Source of the DNA: Branchiostoma floridae
Taxonomy: Eukaryota > Chordata > Leptocardii > Amphioxiformes > Branchiostomatidae
Reading direction: 5' to 3'
Assembly: GCF_000003815.2 (NCBI RefSeq)
Contig: NW_023365820.1
Coordinates: 220,451 to 284,450 of the forward strand
DNA: 64,000 nt
The position numbers and the translations under genes were made by a program. The number at the start of each line of letters is the position of its first letter. Within the stretch, counting starts at the first letter, position 1. The notes beneath the pieces were generated by a model. The model was not told where the DNA came from. It searched no databases and saw nothing but the letters and a program-made list of their open reading frames with translations. Below, piece by piece: positions 34,138 to 46,690 of the stretch.

Positions 34138-34905
34138 GGCATGGTCTGCAGCAAATAAACTTTCTTAAGAACAAAACACGGTGCTTTGACGCAATCCCTG
34201 ACTTTGCCTTCTGACTAAATGCTCTAAGACATGTAGGATGATCAGATGATAACGGTTGTGAGGTGTGTTTGAGACAAGCTAAGCGTGCGTAACGGATGAG
34301 TCTCCCACTGTAAACACTGTACTAGTTCTGGCATGGTCTGCAGCAAAGTAACTTTCTTAAGAACAAAACATGGTGCTTTGACGTGATCCCTGACTTTGCC
34401 TTCTGACTAAAAGACAGGTAGGATGATCAGATGATAACGGTTGTGCGGTGTGTTTGAGACAAGCTAAGCGTGCGTAACGGATGAGTCTCCCACTGTAAAC
34501 ACTGTACTAGTTCTGGCATGGTCTGCAGCAAACTAACTTTCTTACGAACAAAACAGGATGCTTTGACGCAATCCCTGACTTTGCCATCTGACTGAACACT
34601 CTAAGACAGGTAGGATGATAAGATACCGTTACGGTTACGCGGTGTGCTTGAGACAAGCTAAGCACGCGTAACGGATAAGTCTCCTACTGTAAACAATGTA
34701 CTACTTACTGCTGGTATTGTCTGCAGCAAACTAACTTTCTTAAGAACAAAACATGATGCTTTGATGCGATCCCTGACTTTGCCATCTGACTGAATGCTCT
34801 AAGACAGGTAGGATGATAAGATACCGTTACGGTTACTCGGTATGCTTGAGACAAGCTAAGCACGCGTAACGAATAAGTCCCCCACTGTAAACACGTCGGC
34901 TACTT
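34138..34905 (+). repeat. Tandem array, about 190-base period, four units
   Basis: ATGGTCTGCAGCAAA (or ATTGTCTGC...) starts at 34141, 34333, 34518 and 34716 (steps 192, 185, 198). Each unit contains ACTTTCTTAAGAACAAAACA, CCCTGACTTTGCC, GACAAGCTAAGC and CACTGTAAACA.TGTACTA. Confidence 0.95.
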
Positions 34906-35529
34906 TGTACTCTACAGGGCAGACACCACTGTTTGACCTGCCAATAGAAAAAAAAATCATAACACACTGAAATAAGGCTTAATAAAAGTATTAAACCTTA
35001 TTTTAATCTCAGAAATTTTTCACTGATATAAGGCCACAAGCCAATAAAAGTGATACTGTCATTAATATGTTCGTCATATATAACTGTTGTACGTGAAATA
35101 ACAATCAGGAGAGTACTTGTCTGTACGACTGACCTTAAAATCAGAACGTCGTAAAATCATGACGTCGTAAAATCATAACGTCGTAAAATCAAAGGAACTC
35201 TTATTACTTTTATGACTACGTGGTACATTAAAACATAGGTACCCCTCTACTCCAAAAAAACAGAGCTTAATTGGATTGTTGCTTGCTCTCCATTTTATTT
35301 CAAACATATTAATTTGCCATATTCTATGGGCTATCATAAAATGATGATAAAAACATCTGCTACTTTTTTTAAGTTGCCCCTTCCAAAATCGATAGCCAGG
35401 CTCAGGTTTTTTTTTTTTAAAGAGTGGCAGAGCAGGTATAGGTGGTATCGAATGTGAACTTCTATACATTATGCATTGGGACATGGCTACCGAACCCCAT
35501 TATCGTCTTGTGAACCCCATTTATTTCCT

Positions 35530-36180
35530 TGCGAACCCCTATCATTTTGTTGCAAGACACAGTCACGCAAAGTTTAATGCGATTCGTCCAAGGCCGCAGT
35601 AACCCCTCACACTATAAGAAAAAAATCGTTTAAAATTCTGAAAATGAAATTGATCTCAGATTTTGCCATGCATATATACATAGCGTTTCTTGATGAAGGT
35701 TTTATTATACATAGCCTACCATGGCCTTCCGACGTCTTTAGACTATGCGTGTGTGCCCTATCATTTCTTTGAGTAATATACAGTCACGCAAATTTTAATG
35801 TGATTCGTCCAAGGAACCCCTCACACTATAAGAGAAAACCGTTAAAAATTCTGAAAATAAAATCGGATCTGAGATTTTTCAATACATATATTGCATACAT
35901 AGCGTTTCGTGTTCAAGCCTCTGTAAGTCTACCATGGCCTTCCAACGTCTTTAGACCATAGTTGTGTGACCTATCATTTCTTTGTGCCACACAGTCACGC
36001 AGAGTTTAATGTGGTTCGTCCAAGGTCTAAGCAACCCCAGGGTCACACTATAAAAACAAAATCGATAAAATTTTGAAAATGAAAACAGATCTAAAAATTT
36101 CCAATGCATACATACATAGCGTTTTGTGTTGAAGCCTTTTTATGCATAACCTACCATGGCCTTCTGACGTGTTCAGTCCA
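35530..36180 (+). repeat. Tandem array, about 215-base period, three units
   Basis: AGTCACGCA at 35561, 35782 and 35993 (steps 221, 211), with TTTAATG.GATTCGTCCAAGG, ACACTATAA, ACATAGCGTTT and CTACCATGGCCTTC in each unit. Confidence 0.9.
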
Positions 36181-36357
36181 CAGTTGGAAGTGAATCGCGA
36201 GGAAGGCTATCTGTGGTTGGGAGTTAGTCGGCGAGGTTGCATACTAGTCTTCAAAGGTTGTGTACGCTAGCCGAATAATGCATTACTGTCAAAGAAATAA
36301 GGGAAGGTCATATTCTTTTTGGATGAGATCATAGAATCGATTTGCGCTAGAATATCG

Positions 36358-36740
36358 TGTCATTGGTTGGCGCAATCGGTATGGTGTTTGACCCAGGCCC
36401 CAGAGCTAACGGGTTTGAAACCGCTGATGTGTCACCGATGTTTTGCCTTTGGGAAAGACACTTAACACAACTTTCCTCACTTCAATCAGGTATAAAATGA
36501 GTACCTAGCTTTTCTTAGGGCCGTCCCTCGGATAGGACGTTAAATGGAGGTCCCGTGTTTGAGAAGAACCACACCTGGGGCAATTGCTGTCGTATTGAAG
36601 TCACCTGAGTGGCGCCGAACGGCAGCCACTCCAGACACTTGCGATTTAGTTTTGCCTAGTGTAAGCTCCTTGCAATTCAGCCCCTGCCGGCTGCAAAGAG
36701 AAAGTAGTCGGCCCACCAAATAACAGTAGCCAATAACAAA
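36358..36740 (+). mobile_element. Full-length SINE, tail type 1
   Basis: Order of parts: tRNA-like head (TTGGTTGGCGCAATCGGTAT then GGGTTTGAAACCGC), link (TTGGGAAAGACACTTAACAC), middle domain (GTACCTAGCTTTTCTTAGGG then GGATAGGACGTTAAATGGAG and GTCCCGTGTT), then a tail shared with 5520-5700. Length about 380 bases. The middle domain also occurs in 58665-59045, which has a different tail. Confidence 0.75.
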
Positions 36741-38029
36741 TATGGTGGATATACTCTCAATACCAACCTTTGTTTGGTTGGGAGCAAAGTGGTATTGCTG
36801 TATTGAATGCATGACAGTGGCTTTCAAATGCTATTCTTTGCTTTATAGGTTCCTCATCACCATTTATTTCACATATCCATACAAAGTATAACAGTTACAA
36901 GCAAGCTACATACAGTAAAGAAAACAAATTTCACATCGTGAACTATTTATAGGTTCAGAGAGGGCCAAGTACAATTCGAACCAAATAACAGTTGACGACA
37001 CAATTAAGCACGCATTTTGAACTCCATAAACATATATTGGACTAGCTAGCAACGTTGATCGCGTTTGCACGGCCGTATGGCTCAAGTGCTATAGAAAAAG
37101 ATATTCGCCACCGTATACACCATCTATATGGTGTGAGGAGGACTTAGATTTTTTCAACTTTTTGTATAAGATATTTTCATTTCAATTCTATCGTTTCAAC
37201 TGTAAAATGAATAGAGGAGACAAGAGTTTAAAAATCTCCAGACTTTAGTTTTAGTGTCTTATTTGACATTTGTTGGTTCTGGTTCCTTAGTTATGTTTTG
37301 TTAAGAATTACAATATGACCGATTCCTGTCAGTCAACGCATTCATCCAGACAAACACACACCGGAAAAAACGCATAACCTTGAATAAGTTGCCAGATATA
37401 GATGGTTTTTATCTGATGGTTCCTGTCACTGTCTCAAACCATCTTCTCTTTCACTTCTGACTACTCTTCAGGCCATATATTCAAATAACAACACAAAAAA
37501 CACCAAAATATAACACAGTAAACAGACAGACCACCAAAAAAAGACACACACACACGGAGTCAATTATATGACATTCATGCAGTATTGGTGAGCATGACTG
37601 TGGTCTATAATGTGATACATACATTTACATGAAGCTCTGCACAGCAGCGAGATATGTCAATACAAATCGCATGACTAACGTTTGTGCTTTGGTCGATTCG
37701 ACTTCGAGTAACTCTGTAAGCTACTTTGCGGGTGACTTTCATGGTCAGTCGAGCACAGGAAGCAGTGAGATTGGGAGAGGCTCTTTCTTAACTTGGCCCA
37801 AAGGCGTCTTTGGCCATGCTGCATCGAGTAGATATTGAGTTAGAATCCCCGGATAAGTCCCCGTATTAACGCTACTCAGACGTGGTGGCGTCGGAAGAGC
37901 TCCTTAAACCAATGTCTTAAGATGCTGAACATTTAGTCAATATGTATTATTTTTCTTATTGCTGTTGACCTTTATGACGCGTTTTGTATCCAACAGAGCA
38001 CTAAGTATTGTTAATTCAGAAATGTTCGC
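36741..38029. other. No gene seen
   Basis: AT-rich, with a short A/C-rich stretch at 37480-37560. A 70-codon frame at 37629-37838 opens with an ATG (MKLCTAARYVNTNRMTNV...) but has no signal peptide, motif or splice support. Confidence 0.35.
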
Positions 38030-38211
38030 CGTGGTTTTTACGTTCACAGTTTTTGACGTGGCCATTTCACCGCGAACTTAAAACCACCGCGAACGTTTTT
38101 CCGTTATAGTTTTTGACTACAGTCTATGGCGCTACCACGAACACACAATTTTGCCACTACCGCGAAATTAAATCCTCGCGAATTTAAATGCATTTACAGT
38201 ATAACGGAATG
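38030..38211 (-). mobile_element. MITE family A copy
   Basis: The reverse complement starts TACTGTAAATGCATTTAAAT, followed by a TTCGCGAGGATTTAATTTCG stretch and a GCGGTAGTGG stretch, matching 2368-2587. CACCGCGAACTTAAAACCAC marks the interior. Confidence 0.6.
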
Positions 38212-38839
38212 ACGCATGATGGGATCGTATGTTGAAAGAAAAAAAAAAATTGCAGACAAACACATTTCCAAAGCGGGCGTTAACATTTTTTTTCAGGTCA
38301 AATAATACCGTAACATTTATCTATTTGTTATATTTTGTGAAAGGATTGTAGCACAGAAAATTACATCTGCATGGTAGTTTCTAGTGTTTTATATGAAGGT
38401 TAATGTATTATAGGGCTGGGTGTAGAGCACGACACTTGGGAATCTATGCATGTGCGTCATTTGACGTCATTTCCGCCATATCGGACGGTATTGCTTGATC
38501 CAATTACCAGCCAAAATAGTCCCTAGGGGATTTGAATTATACTCATTTGGACGTTCTGTTGACGCACGCATATTGTACAATAATAACATACCGCAGTTTC
38601 GTTGATGTAAAAATTATCCATTTTTAACGGCCACTTTAAATGAATTGAGCTAGCATCTCAATACCTTATATTTTTATTTTGTCACTTCTCCCAGTACTAA
38701 GTTTTCATTCCGTTGTGTCATTCTCTTTAACCCCGAGTGCACGTTTTGGTACTCAGAAATTTTACATCATTTTTTGAAAAGCAAAGCTGACTCTGTTGGA
38801 GTAAAATTGTGAGCACGACATTTTCGTCTGCCAAGTGAG

Positions 38840-39435
38840 CAAAATTACAGTGCACCCATATGGCACTGCTTTGTCGCAGTACTGAAGATAATGGTTTTCA
38901 GGTAGTGACGTTTCATGTTATTACTAAAAGATGAATGCTGAAATCATTTTGGAGGATACTTAGAGTTAACTTAAACATTTTCAAGGACCACCAGCGCTTG
39001 TCGATAGAGCATCTGTTCATTAAAGACCTTTGCCTGGTGAGCAAGATGATGGTGCACCTATGGAACAGCAATGTCGCAGTTCTGAAAATAATGTTTTTCA
39101 GGTAGCGACGTTTCATGTTATGACTAAAAGACGAATGCTGAGATCATTTTGGAGGCTACTTAGAGTGAACTTTAACATTTTCTAGGACCACCAGCGCTTG
39201 TCGATAGTGCATCTGTCATTAAAGACCTTTACCTGGTGAGCAAACTGATGGTGCACCCATATAGCAAGTACTGCTTTGTCGCAGTTCTGAAGATAATGGT
39301 TTTCAGGTAGCGACGCTTCATGTTATTACTAAAAGATGACTGCTGAAATCATTTTGGAGGCTACGCAGAGTTAACTTTAACATTTTCAAGGACCACCGAC
39401 GCCTGTTGATAGAGCACCTGTCATCGAAGACTTTT
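38840..39435 (+). repeat. Tandem array, about 200-base period, three units
   Basis: TTTTCAGGTAG.GACG at 38895, 39095 and 39300 (steps 200, 205), with TTCATGTTAT.ACTAAAAGA, ATCATTTTGGAGG, GGACCACC..CGC.TGT and GGTGAGCAA blocks repeated. Confidence 0.95.
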
Positions 39436-40084
39436 CCCAGCATTGCTCCCGACTAACCTCTCGAAAAAGGTCGGCGCTTGGTCAATTCTATTCTATCCTC
39501 AGTTCTCTTAGCTATTAAGCATTTAAGAAAATAAACGCCGATTTTGATTTCTCAAACGTAGCCATGATTCAACGCTATTCTAACTTCAGTTCTCTCATCT
39601 GATCGCATTTAAGAAGAATATTTACTTTACCGAGTTTGTTTCACAAGCTTAAGGTAGCCTGGATTCAACCCCATTCTAACTTCAGTCTTCTTAGACGAGT
39701 GTATTAAAGAAATCTAGGGCCTTACTTGTTTGATTTCTCGAAAGTGATATCAGACTGGAACAGGCGACTTAGAATACTATTTGGACACCTCACCGACCAA
39801 ATCCCAACCAAAAAGGAACCTGGATACGTCTCTTAACCATCGTCTTAAGAAAATTGAGAGGCAAAGGTCAGCTATGTAGACAAGATTTTAAGCTTGGATT
39901 TTTTTAAGGTTCTTAGTGGCAAATGTCTGCACATACAAGTAGGCATTGGCAGACTACGTCCGTGTGTGTTTTTTGGCACACTATTGGCAGAGTCTTGAGC
40001 GTCACTCCGCCGTCAGGGAAATCTGTATAAATGTCTATCTCGATGGCACAACGCCAGGGACATATCAGATTTAATTTATTTAAT
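39436..40084. other. No gene; degenerate repeat units
   Basis: Three diverged stretches near 39484, 39563 and 39671 share TTCTA.C.TCAGTTCTCTTA-like and GCATTTAAGAA.A motifs, a roughly 90-base decayed tandem repeat. Confidence 0.4.
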
Positions 40085-40149
40085 CCGGACCCTCTAGTTT
40101 CTGAGACCGACACTCTACCAGTTACGCCATACACGACTGAAAAGTTGTT

Positions 40150-40447
40150 TAAGCTAAGGGCACAACCCGTCGTATGTGCAAATACGTGCTGTCTAGGTGC
40201 CAAAACCTGGGCAATCTTTTGGGATCCGTAAGTGGTAAGTACCGCCTCCGTACGAACTCGTAGAGAATCCTACGGATTTTGGAGCAAACCGTAGAACTTT
40301 GCGCAAAGCTCTGTGTGCCCTCGGGCTACGAATTCGCTCCCCATACGTGCCAGTGCGCGCGACGCGCGTGCCCTGCACAGCCTTGACGTGGCCTCCCCAA
40401 TAACGTACGGAAATATTACACGCACGGTGGGTTGTGCCCTTAGCTTT
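40150..40447. mobile_element. GC-rich MITE, about 300 bases, AAGCTAAGGGCACAACCC ends
   Basis: Left AAGCTAAGGGCACAACCCGT and right GGTGGGTTGTGCCCTTAGCT are inverted. The interior is unusually CpG-rich (GCGCGCGACGCGCGTGCCC near 40346). A tRNA-like SINE head fragment (CTCTACCAGTTACGCCATAC) abuts at 40085-40138 on the minus strand. Confidence 0.8.
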
Positions 40448-40559
40448 AAGGAAGGTTAGGGAAGTTTTGGAGATCGGCGTGTCTCTTAATATTGGACTGA
40501 CCGGGATCGGACATGTATGCCCAACATCGTACAAGAATCTGGTCGATATTCATGGTAAT

Positions 40560-42660
40560 AGCGCAGAGGTGGCCAGCATCTTGATATGGGTCTGCCAGAA
40601 GTCAAATGTCGGCCGATATAGTCCCGTATAATGCACGATTTTATTGACATCCAACCCATGAAGGGTGGCGGCTGGAAAATAGGATGTGACGAGAAATATC
40701 CCCCTCGAGATGGAGGATCGTTTTCGGGTCAGCGGAAGAGTCATGGCCATCAGATTTTCTACCATATAGCATGGGTGGTTATTAACTGTCGGAGGGTAGT
40801 TCTCTGTGAGTTGGAAATATGGATGGAAAATGCTGTCGACACATCAGCGTTTTCGGTGTAATAAACGTTGCGCATGTATGTAACTCTCTCATTATTACAT
40901 GCAGAGGAACTTTGGAAGGGCTTTTGCGGCTGCAATTGCCATCATATCTCATCAACCCTATAGCATGGGTGGATATTAATTGTCGAATGGTAGTAAGAGA
41001 GTTGGAAATATGGATGGAAGAAGTTGTGACATATCAGCGTTTTCTGTGTAATAAACGTTGTACATGTATGTAACTCCTTCATTATCACGTACAGTGAAAC
41101 CTCGGTTACTAGGGCTCTTGCGGTTGCAATTGCCAACAGTTTGTCTCCCCTATAGCTTGAGTGGATATCAACTGTCGGATGGTAGTACTCTGTGAGTTGG
41201 AAATAAGGATGGAAGAAGCTACGGACATATCAGCGTTTTCGGTGTAATAAACGTTGCGCATGCATGTAACTCTCTCATTATTACATGCAGACGAACTTTG
41301 GAAGGGCTTTTGCAGCTGCAATTGCCATCATATGTTAACCCTATATAATGGGTGGATATTAACTGTCGGAGGGTAGTAGTCTGTGAGTTGGAAATATGGA
41401 TGGAAGAAGCTACCGACACATCAGCGTTTTCAGTGTAATAAACGTTGCACATGTATGTAACTCTTTCAGTATCACGTACAGTGAAACATCGGTTACTGGG
41501 GCTTTTGTGGCTGCAATTGCCAACAGTTTGTCTCCCCTATAGCATGGGTGGTTATTAACTGTCGGATGGTAGTACTCTGTGAGTTGGAAATATGGATGGA
41601 AGAAGCTACGGACACATCAGCTCTTTCGGTGTAATAAACGTTGTTCGTGTATGTTACTCTCATTATTACATGCAAAGGAACTTTGGTAGGGATTTTACGG
41701 CTGCAGTTGCCATCAGATTTTCTAACCTATAGCATGGGGTGGTTATTAACTGTCGGATGGTAGTACTCTGTGAGTTGGAAATATGGATGGAAAAAGCTGT
41801 CGGCACATCAGCGTTTTCGGTGTAATAAAAATTGTAAATGCATGTAGCTCTGGTGGACTCTTGCAGATGAAACTGTATTTCTTGTCAGCATTTGTATGGT
41901 AGTTGACCATTGCTATAGTTGTAGGTACCTGCTATTCGTTTATCAATCGGGTCATGTGGGGTATGGCACTGTTTCTGTAGCGCTCAGTTTTGCAACGTTG
42001 CAAGTTCAGTTTCGTAGATGAACGAGTTAAGCGACTGCTAATGTTCCCTCGCATGTCTGGCAGGAAGTGACGGTACAGTTCTGATGAAAGCAGCGACTTG
42101 GCAAAGTTCAGTCTCCCCTATAGCAGGGGTGGTTATTAACTGTAGGATGGTAGTACTCTGTGAGTTGGAAATATGGATGGAAAAAGCTGTCGGCACATCA
42201 GCGTTTTCGGTGTTATAAACGTTGCGCATGTATGTAACTCTCTCATTCTTACATGCAGAGGAGCTTTGGTAGGGATTTTGCGGCTGAAATTGGCATCATA
42301 TTTTTAACCCTATAGCATGGGTGGTTATTAACTGTCGGATGGTAGTACTCTGTGGGTTGGAAATATGGATGGAAAAAGCTGTCGGCACATCAGCGTTTTC
42401 GGTGTAGTAAAAGTTATACATGTATGTAACTCTCTCATCATACCCAATAGCATAGGAAGTTATTAACTGTAGTACTTTGTGAGTCGGAAATATTCATGGA
42501 AGAATCTGTGACACTTCAGCGTTTTCGGTGTAATAAAAGGTCCTGCATGTATGTAACTATTTCATTATTACATGCAGTGGAACTTCGGTGGGCTTTTGCA
42601 GATGCAATTGTATTGCTTGTCAGCATTTTTATAGTAGTTGACCATTGCTATAGTTGTAGG
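40560..42660 (+). repeat. Satellite array, about 192-base period, roughly ten units
   Basis: The ATGGGTGG/CTTGAGTGG landmark falls at 40771, 40965, 41158, 41348, 41544, 41734, 42125, 42317 and about 42452, mostly 190-196 bases apart. Each unit has TTATTAACTGTCGGA, TGTGAGTTGGAAATATGGAT, CACATCAGCGTTTTCGGTGT and AATAAACGTTG. Degenerate units continue to about 43020. The 41840-42110 stretch is a variant insertion. Confidence 0.95.
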
Positions 42661-43230
42661 TACCGGCTACAAACTGTGTAATGACACTGTGAGTTAGATA
42701 TAGGCATACACATATGCATATACCGACACATCAGCGTTTCCAATGCAATAAAAAAAATATATATAGTCTTTCATTGTCATGTCGACCAGAGCTTCTATGG
42801 AGCTTTTGCGGCTGAAATTTCTTGTCAGCATCAATAGGGCGGTTGGTCGGAGTTTATAGGCCCCTGCTATAGGTTGTCAGGCGACAGTGTGAGTTGTGAT
42901 TATGTCTTGAAAATTAACCAATACATTAATGATTTCATCGTAATAAAAACAGTATGCAATTTTACATTATGACGACGAAAGCTTCGGTAGAGCTTATGCG
43001 GCTGCAATTGTTTGTCGGCTGTTGTCGATACAAGCTGTCGGCACAATTTAGTGTCCTAAAGTTAGGAACAAGCGTGACATGTCTGCAATTCTTTTGTGTT
43101 TTAAATGGTGGTTATACCGGCTGAGCAATTCAGCTTCAGACAAGATCCTTTATTATTCCGTGGTCAAAGGCTTTTGTTGTAGGTCTTGTCTAGCTGTATG
43201 TCAAAAGTAAGTAAAGGTGAAGAGCCTGTA

Positions 43231-43339
43231 GATATGCCAAAAAGCAGTTACTCAAGCAACTGGAAAAGATTTAGAAAGGTCATACGTTTCAGATAGCATC
43301 CACTTTCCAGTTGCTTGAGTAACTGCTTTTTGGTATATC
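43231..43339. repeat. Long palindrome, 36-base arms
   Basis: The left arm 43231-43266 (GATATGCCAAAAAGCAGTTA...TGGAAA) and right arm 43304-43339 are reverse complements with one mismatch, around a 37-base loop. The right arm runs straight into a partial copy of the 13027-13268 unit, which also holds GCTTGAGTAACTGCT. Confidence 0.9.
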
Positions 43340-43977
43340 GTATTACCTGGATGTCTAATATTTATCGCCGAATAGAGTCTGTAGACTTATTTAGTATCGC
43401 ATTGGCATTAGAAATTACCGGGAAAGTCAACGCATGGCCATTTTTATATGACTTCAATTTCATTTTGATGGAAGACATAATCTTCTTACCGTCAAAGTTC
43501 ATGGGTTGGATTCAATCTAGTTAAGACAATTATATGGCTTGGATGTAAAACGCTGCTGGCAAAGATGTCAATGTACGAAGCAATAGGGTCATTGACATCA
43601 CTGGGAAAACGTACGGACATGGGCAGTATAATACTACATTTTATTGTTTATCTTTTATTGTTTCATTGACTCCTTTAGCTATCGCACTGACAGTTACATG
43701 TGACAGATACTCTTGTATGAGACACAAAATTGCACAGAAAATATTGACAGTGGGCATAACATACATAAACATATATAGGCATATATAGGCATCCTACAGT
43801 TACAAGTACTAACAATCGTCATACAAAACATTATAAAAACGCATGAGAATGTTCATCTTCCTATGAAAAGGAGTCGTTCGTTGGGTTCTTGTTTTTCTTT
43901 ATGTTTACTATAAACGAATGCAAGGTAGATGAGTCAAGGAGATGCTTGACATACATATTTAGTAGTTGAGTAGATAT

Positions 43978-44165
43978 TAATGAGACCTCGAAATGATTAG
44001 ATTTTGTGTCCCTAAGCGATTTGTTGATGATACTATGTTTATCTTCCTAGTATGTGGACGAAACAAGATCACTCTTTGGGATCTTAATGCACATTTTGAT
44101 GAGACATTGAAATGATTAGATTTTGTGTCCCAAGGCGTCTTGTTGATGATTGCGCTGCTTGTATT
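43978..44165 (+). repeat. Two-copy tandem duplication, about 119-base period
   Basis: AAATGATTAGATTTTGTGTC at 43991 and 44110, followed by TTGTTGATGAT in both. Confidence 0.85.
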
Positions 44166-44309
44166 TGATAACATACATTTACTTACAGCATCAATAATCA
44201 ATATATATATCAATAATCATTAAACTCAATTTACCCTACGTGATCTCTATAGTTAGAATCTGCTTGTTTGTTAGATTACATAGGCGTCATTTAGTTAGGG
44301 ATAATTGTA

Positions 44310-44405
44310 ACAACAAATTGTTCGGAGGACGGTAATATAACGTTCGAATTGCGAAGCTGACGTGTTACACCGAATGACCGTTATACCGGTTGGCCAATTC
44401 AAATT
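44310..44405 (+). mobile_element. Partial interspersed-element tail
   Basis: GGTAATATAACG, GCGAAGCTGACGTGTTACAC and CGAATGACCGTTATACCGG match the 26520-26675 element in order but with more divergence. Confidence 0.55.
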
Positions 44406-44779
44406 CAAATACCAGTTTTTATCCATAATCAAGGTTCTTTGTTGCAGGTTTGTGTTGTAGACTTTCTTTAATTGTATGTCTAAACTAGGTATATACATGT
44501 AGGTAGTAGAGCACTTTATGGATTTGCCTTGGCATTGAAAGTTGCTGTTAAATTCACATGGTAACTTGTTGCATGTAATATGTAGATCCAGCTCTGTCGA
44601 CTAATAATGTGTACTTGTCAGTCGACAGATACCCCTTGCAAGTAATTCTAAATGGCCCGTGCTAGGTAGATATCCTTTGTTATGTGAAGTCTTGCTGGAG
44701 CCGAACCATTGATGTTAAGATTACTTGCTTGGTGTGATATCTATTCTTTGGTCGTAAAACGGTCCAAGTATATCATCTT

Positions 44780-45284
44780 TTAGGCCACAGCAATTAAATT
44801 TTATGGATTACATCCTATGCACAGTGAAATAATAAGGAGATAGCGCAAAAAAACGAGATGGCTAAATTTTTTTTGCAATAAACACTAGAAACGTCGTAAC
44901 ATGATACTTACTATAGTGACAAAACGTGGCATCACAACTGACAAAGCATTCATTCCTGTATTGAAGAAGTGAACTAGTCTAAGAGTATTAAAAGTGATAC
45001 TAGTGTGGTATACTGGTATCACTTGCCAAGCTGGCAACTACATTCATGGCTTCCATATTGATGGCACTTTAACAACTATCCAACTATTTTCATTTCAGCA
45101 GCTGCTATAGTCAAGGCTACCTCCCTACTGTCACTTCTACAAGTATCATTATTAGACTACAACACAACATGTTTGTCTATTTTGGTCTATCTGACCATCC
45201 CCGAAGAGGAATTTTTTTCTGAAATCAGGCGGAAATTATTGAGCGCGCTGATGTCATCCATAAAATTTCCTTGTTGTGACCTTA
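44780..45284 (+). mobile_element. MITE family C, copy 2 (about 505 bases)
   Basis: Starts TTAGGCCACAGCAATTAAAT and ends ATTTCCTTGTTGTGACCTTA. Subterminal GATGTCATCCATAAAATTT. Interior blocks AAAGCATTCATTCCTGTATT, GATACTAGTGTGGTATACTG and GGCTTCCATATTGATG match 26927-27416 in the same orientation. Confidence 0.85.
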
Positions 45285-45834
45285 CACAATAGTAAAATTT
45301 ACGCCCGTAGCTCTGATTATTTGTATGTCGCATAAAAACACGTTTGTCACTTTGATCTTTTTAATTCTAAAAGTGCTTGGAGCTAGTGCGTCATCACTTT
45401 TTGACAAAATTTATAGATGAATATCATGTTTGGATATCTTTTTGATGCTTATAAATTATAGCTTTTCGGTGCCTGAAATATTGATCTTTTTTTTTTTTGG
45501 TGACGAAATACGAAATACTTTAACCTCACCCATAATCTAAAGGTGTGTAAAGCAATGATAATTTAAGCGTAGGCTTAAGCCAGACAGGGTTTTGATGGTT
45601 GAAAGATTATATTCAAAACATCAAAGATTACTTAAAGGCGCCAGAACTGCTAAGATATTGATGCACTAGCTGAACGCTGACAGGATTTGGGTCGTTAAAA
45701 ATCTAAATTCAAATCTAAGCCTTAGAAACTGTTGAGGATAAGTTACTTGAGCTAAACGCTTACAAGAAGTAGGTGATTGAAAATAAGATTGAAATTGAAC
45801 GTGGGATCCTTTGACGTTCACTGTATCAAGAAAA

Positions 45835-46100
45835 AAAGTCGAACCCAACAAGTTACAGTTTAGAGCTAATTTTATACTTAAGTAGACATACTCTCTACTA
45901 TTCTACAATATTTGCTTGTTTGTCCCATGTTAACTGCAATTAGTTAGCTGTATCTTCTTCAGCACTATAAAGAAAAGAACTCAAACCCAACAAGTCACAG
46001 TTAAGAGTTAACATTAAGAATAGAGTAGAAATATTCTAAACTGTTCTACACTATCTCTTTGATAATTTGCATATGTGCCCTTTCGTGTTACCTGCAATTA
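45835..46100 (+). repeat. Two-copy tandem duplication, about 142-base period
   Basis: ACCCAACAAGT.ACAGTT at 45843 and 45986, followed by TCTAC..T.TTCTA and a GTTA.CTGCAATTA block in both copies. Confidence 0.7.
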
Positions 46101-46439
46101 AAATTTGAAAAAAAAATTATTACTGATAATGTTTAAAACCACTAATAACGTTTAATCACCACCAATACTACTACTACTTCTTAAGTCGTAATCTTAAAGC
46201 GTAGGAAATACTAAAGATTTAATGCATGAACTCAACACTGACAAGTCTATCGTTAAATATCATACACTCAGGTCGTTATCTTTTATAGTCTGGGGAACGA
46301 TTTACTTTGACAATCATTTTATTACTGCGGGATTTCAGGAACTCATTTCATGGAGGTACGCTAGCAATTATGTGTATCTAACGAGTTTATACCTGCGCGA
46401 TTGCAGCGTATGTGTAGTATATCAAGTTAAGATACGGCT

Positions 46440-46690
46440 GTCGGATAAAGCGCTAGTTCACTTTTATCCGAGGGATAACCTTTATTCGCTATACTTAAAA
46501 GCAGCATATTCTTGGATATCAAGTCGATGGACGGTAGTTGTAAATTGCAATATATCCAAAATTGTGCTATTTGAAACCACCGTCCCTTGTCTTTATAAAT
46601 ATTAATAATGAATCATATTCAGAAATATCATTTTGAAAAACGGATATAGGTTACCCTGCGGATAAAAGTGAACTAGCGTTAACGACAGAC
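46440..46690. mobile_element. Inverted-repeat element, CTAGTTCACTTTTATCC arms
   Basis: 46450-46490 (CGCTAGTTCACTTTTATCCG, then AGGGATAACCT) and 46636-46683 (its complement, GGATAAAAGTGAACTAGCG) face each other. A 127-codon frame (46222-46605) overlaps the left arm; it has no recognisable motif, so it is not called as a gene. Confidence 0.55.

Noticed and set aside
34138-34905. CRISPR-like regular repeats
   Set aside because: Whole 190-base units repeat, with no short conserved repeat plus unique spacers; the setting is an animal genome.
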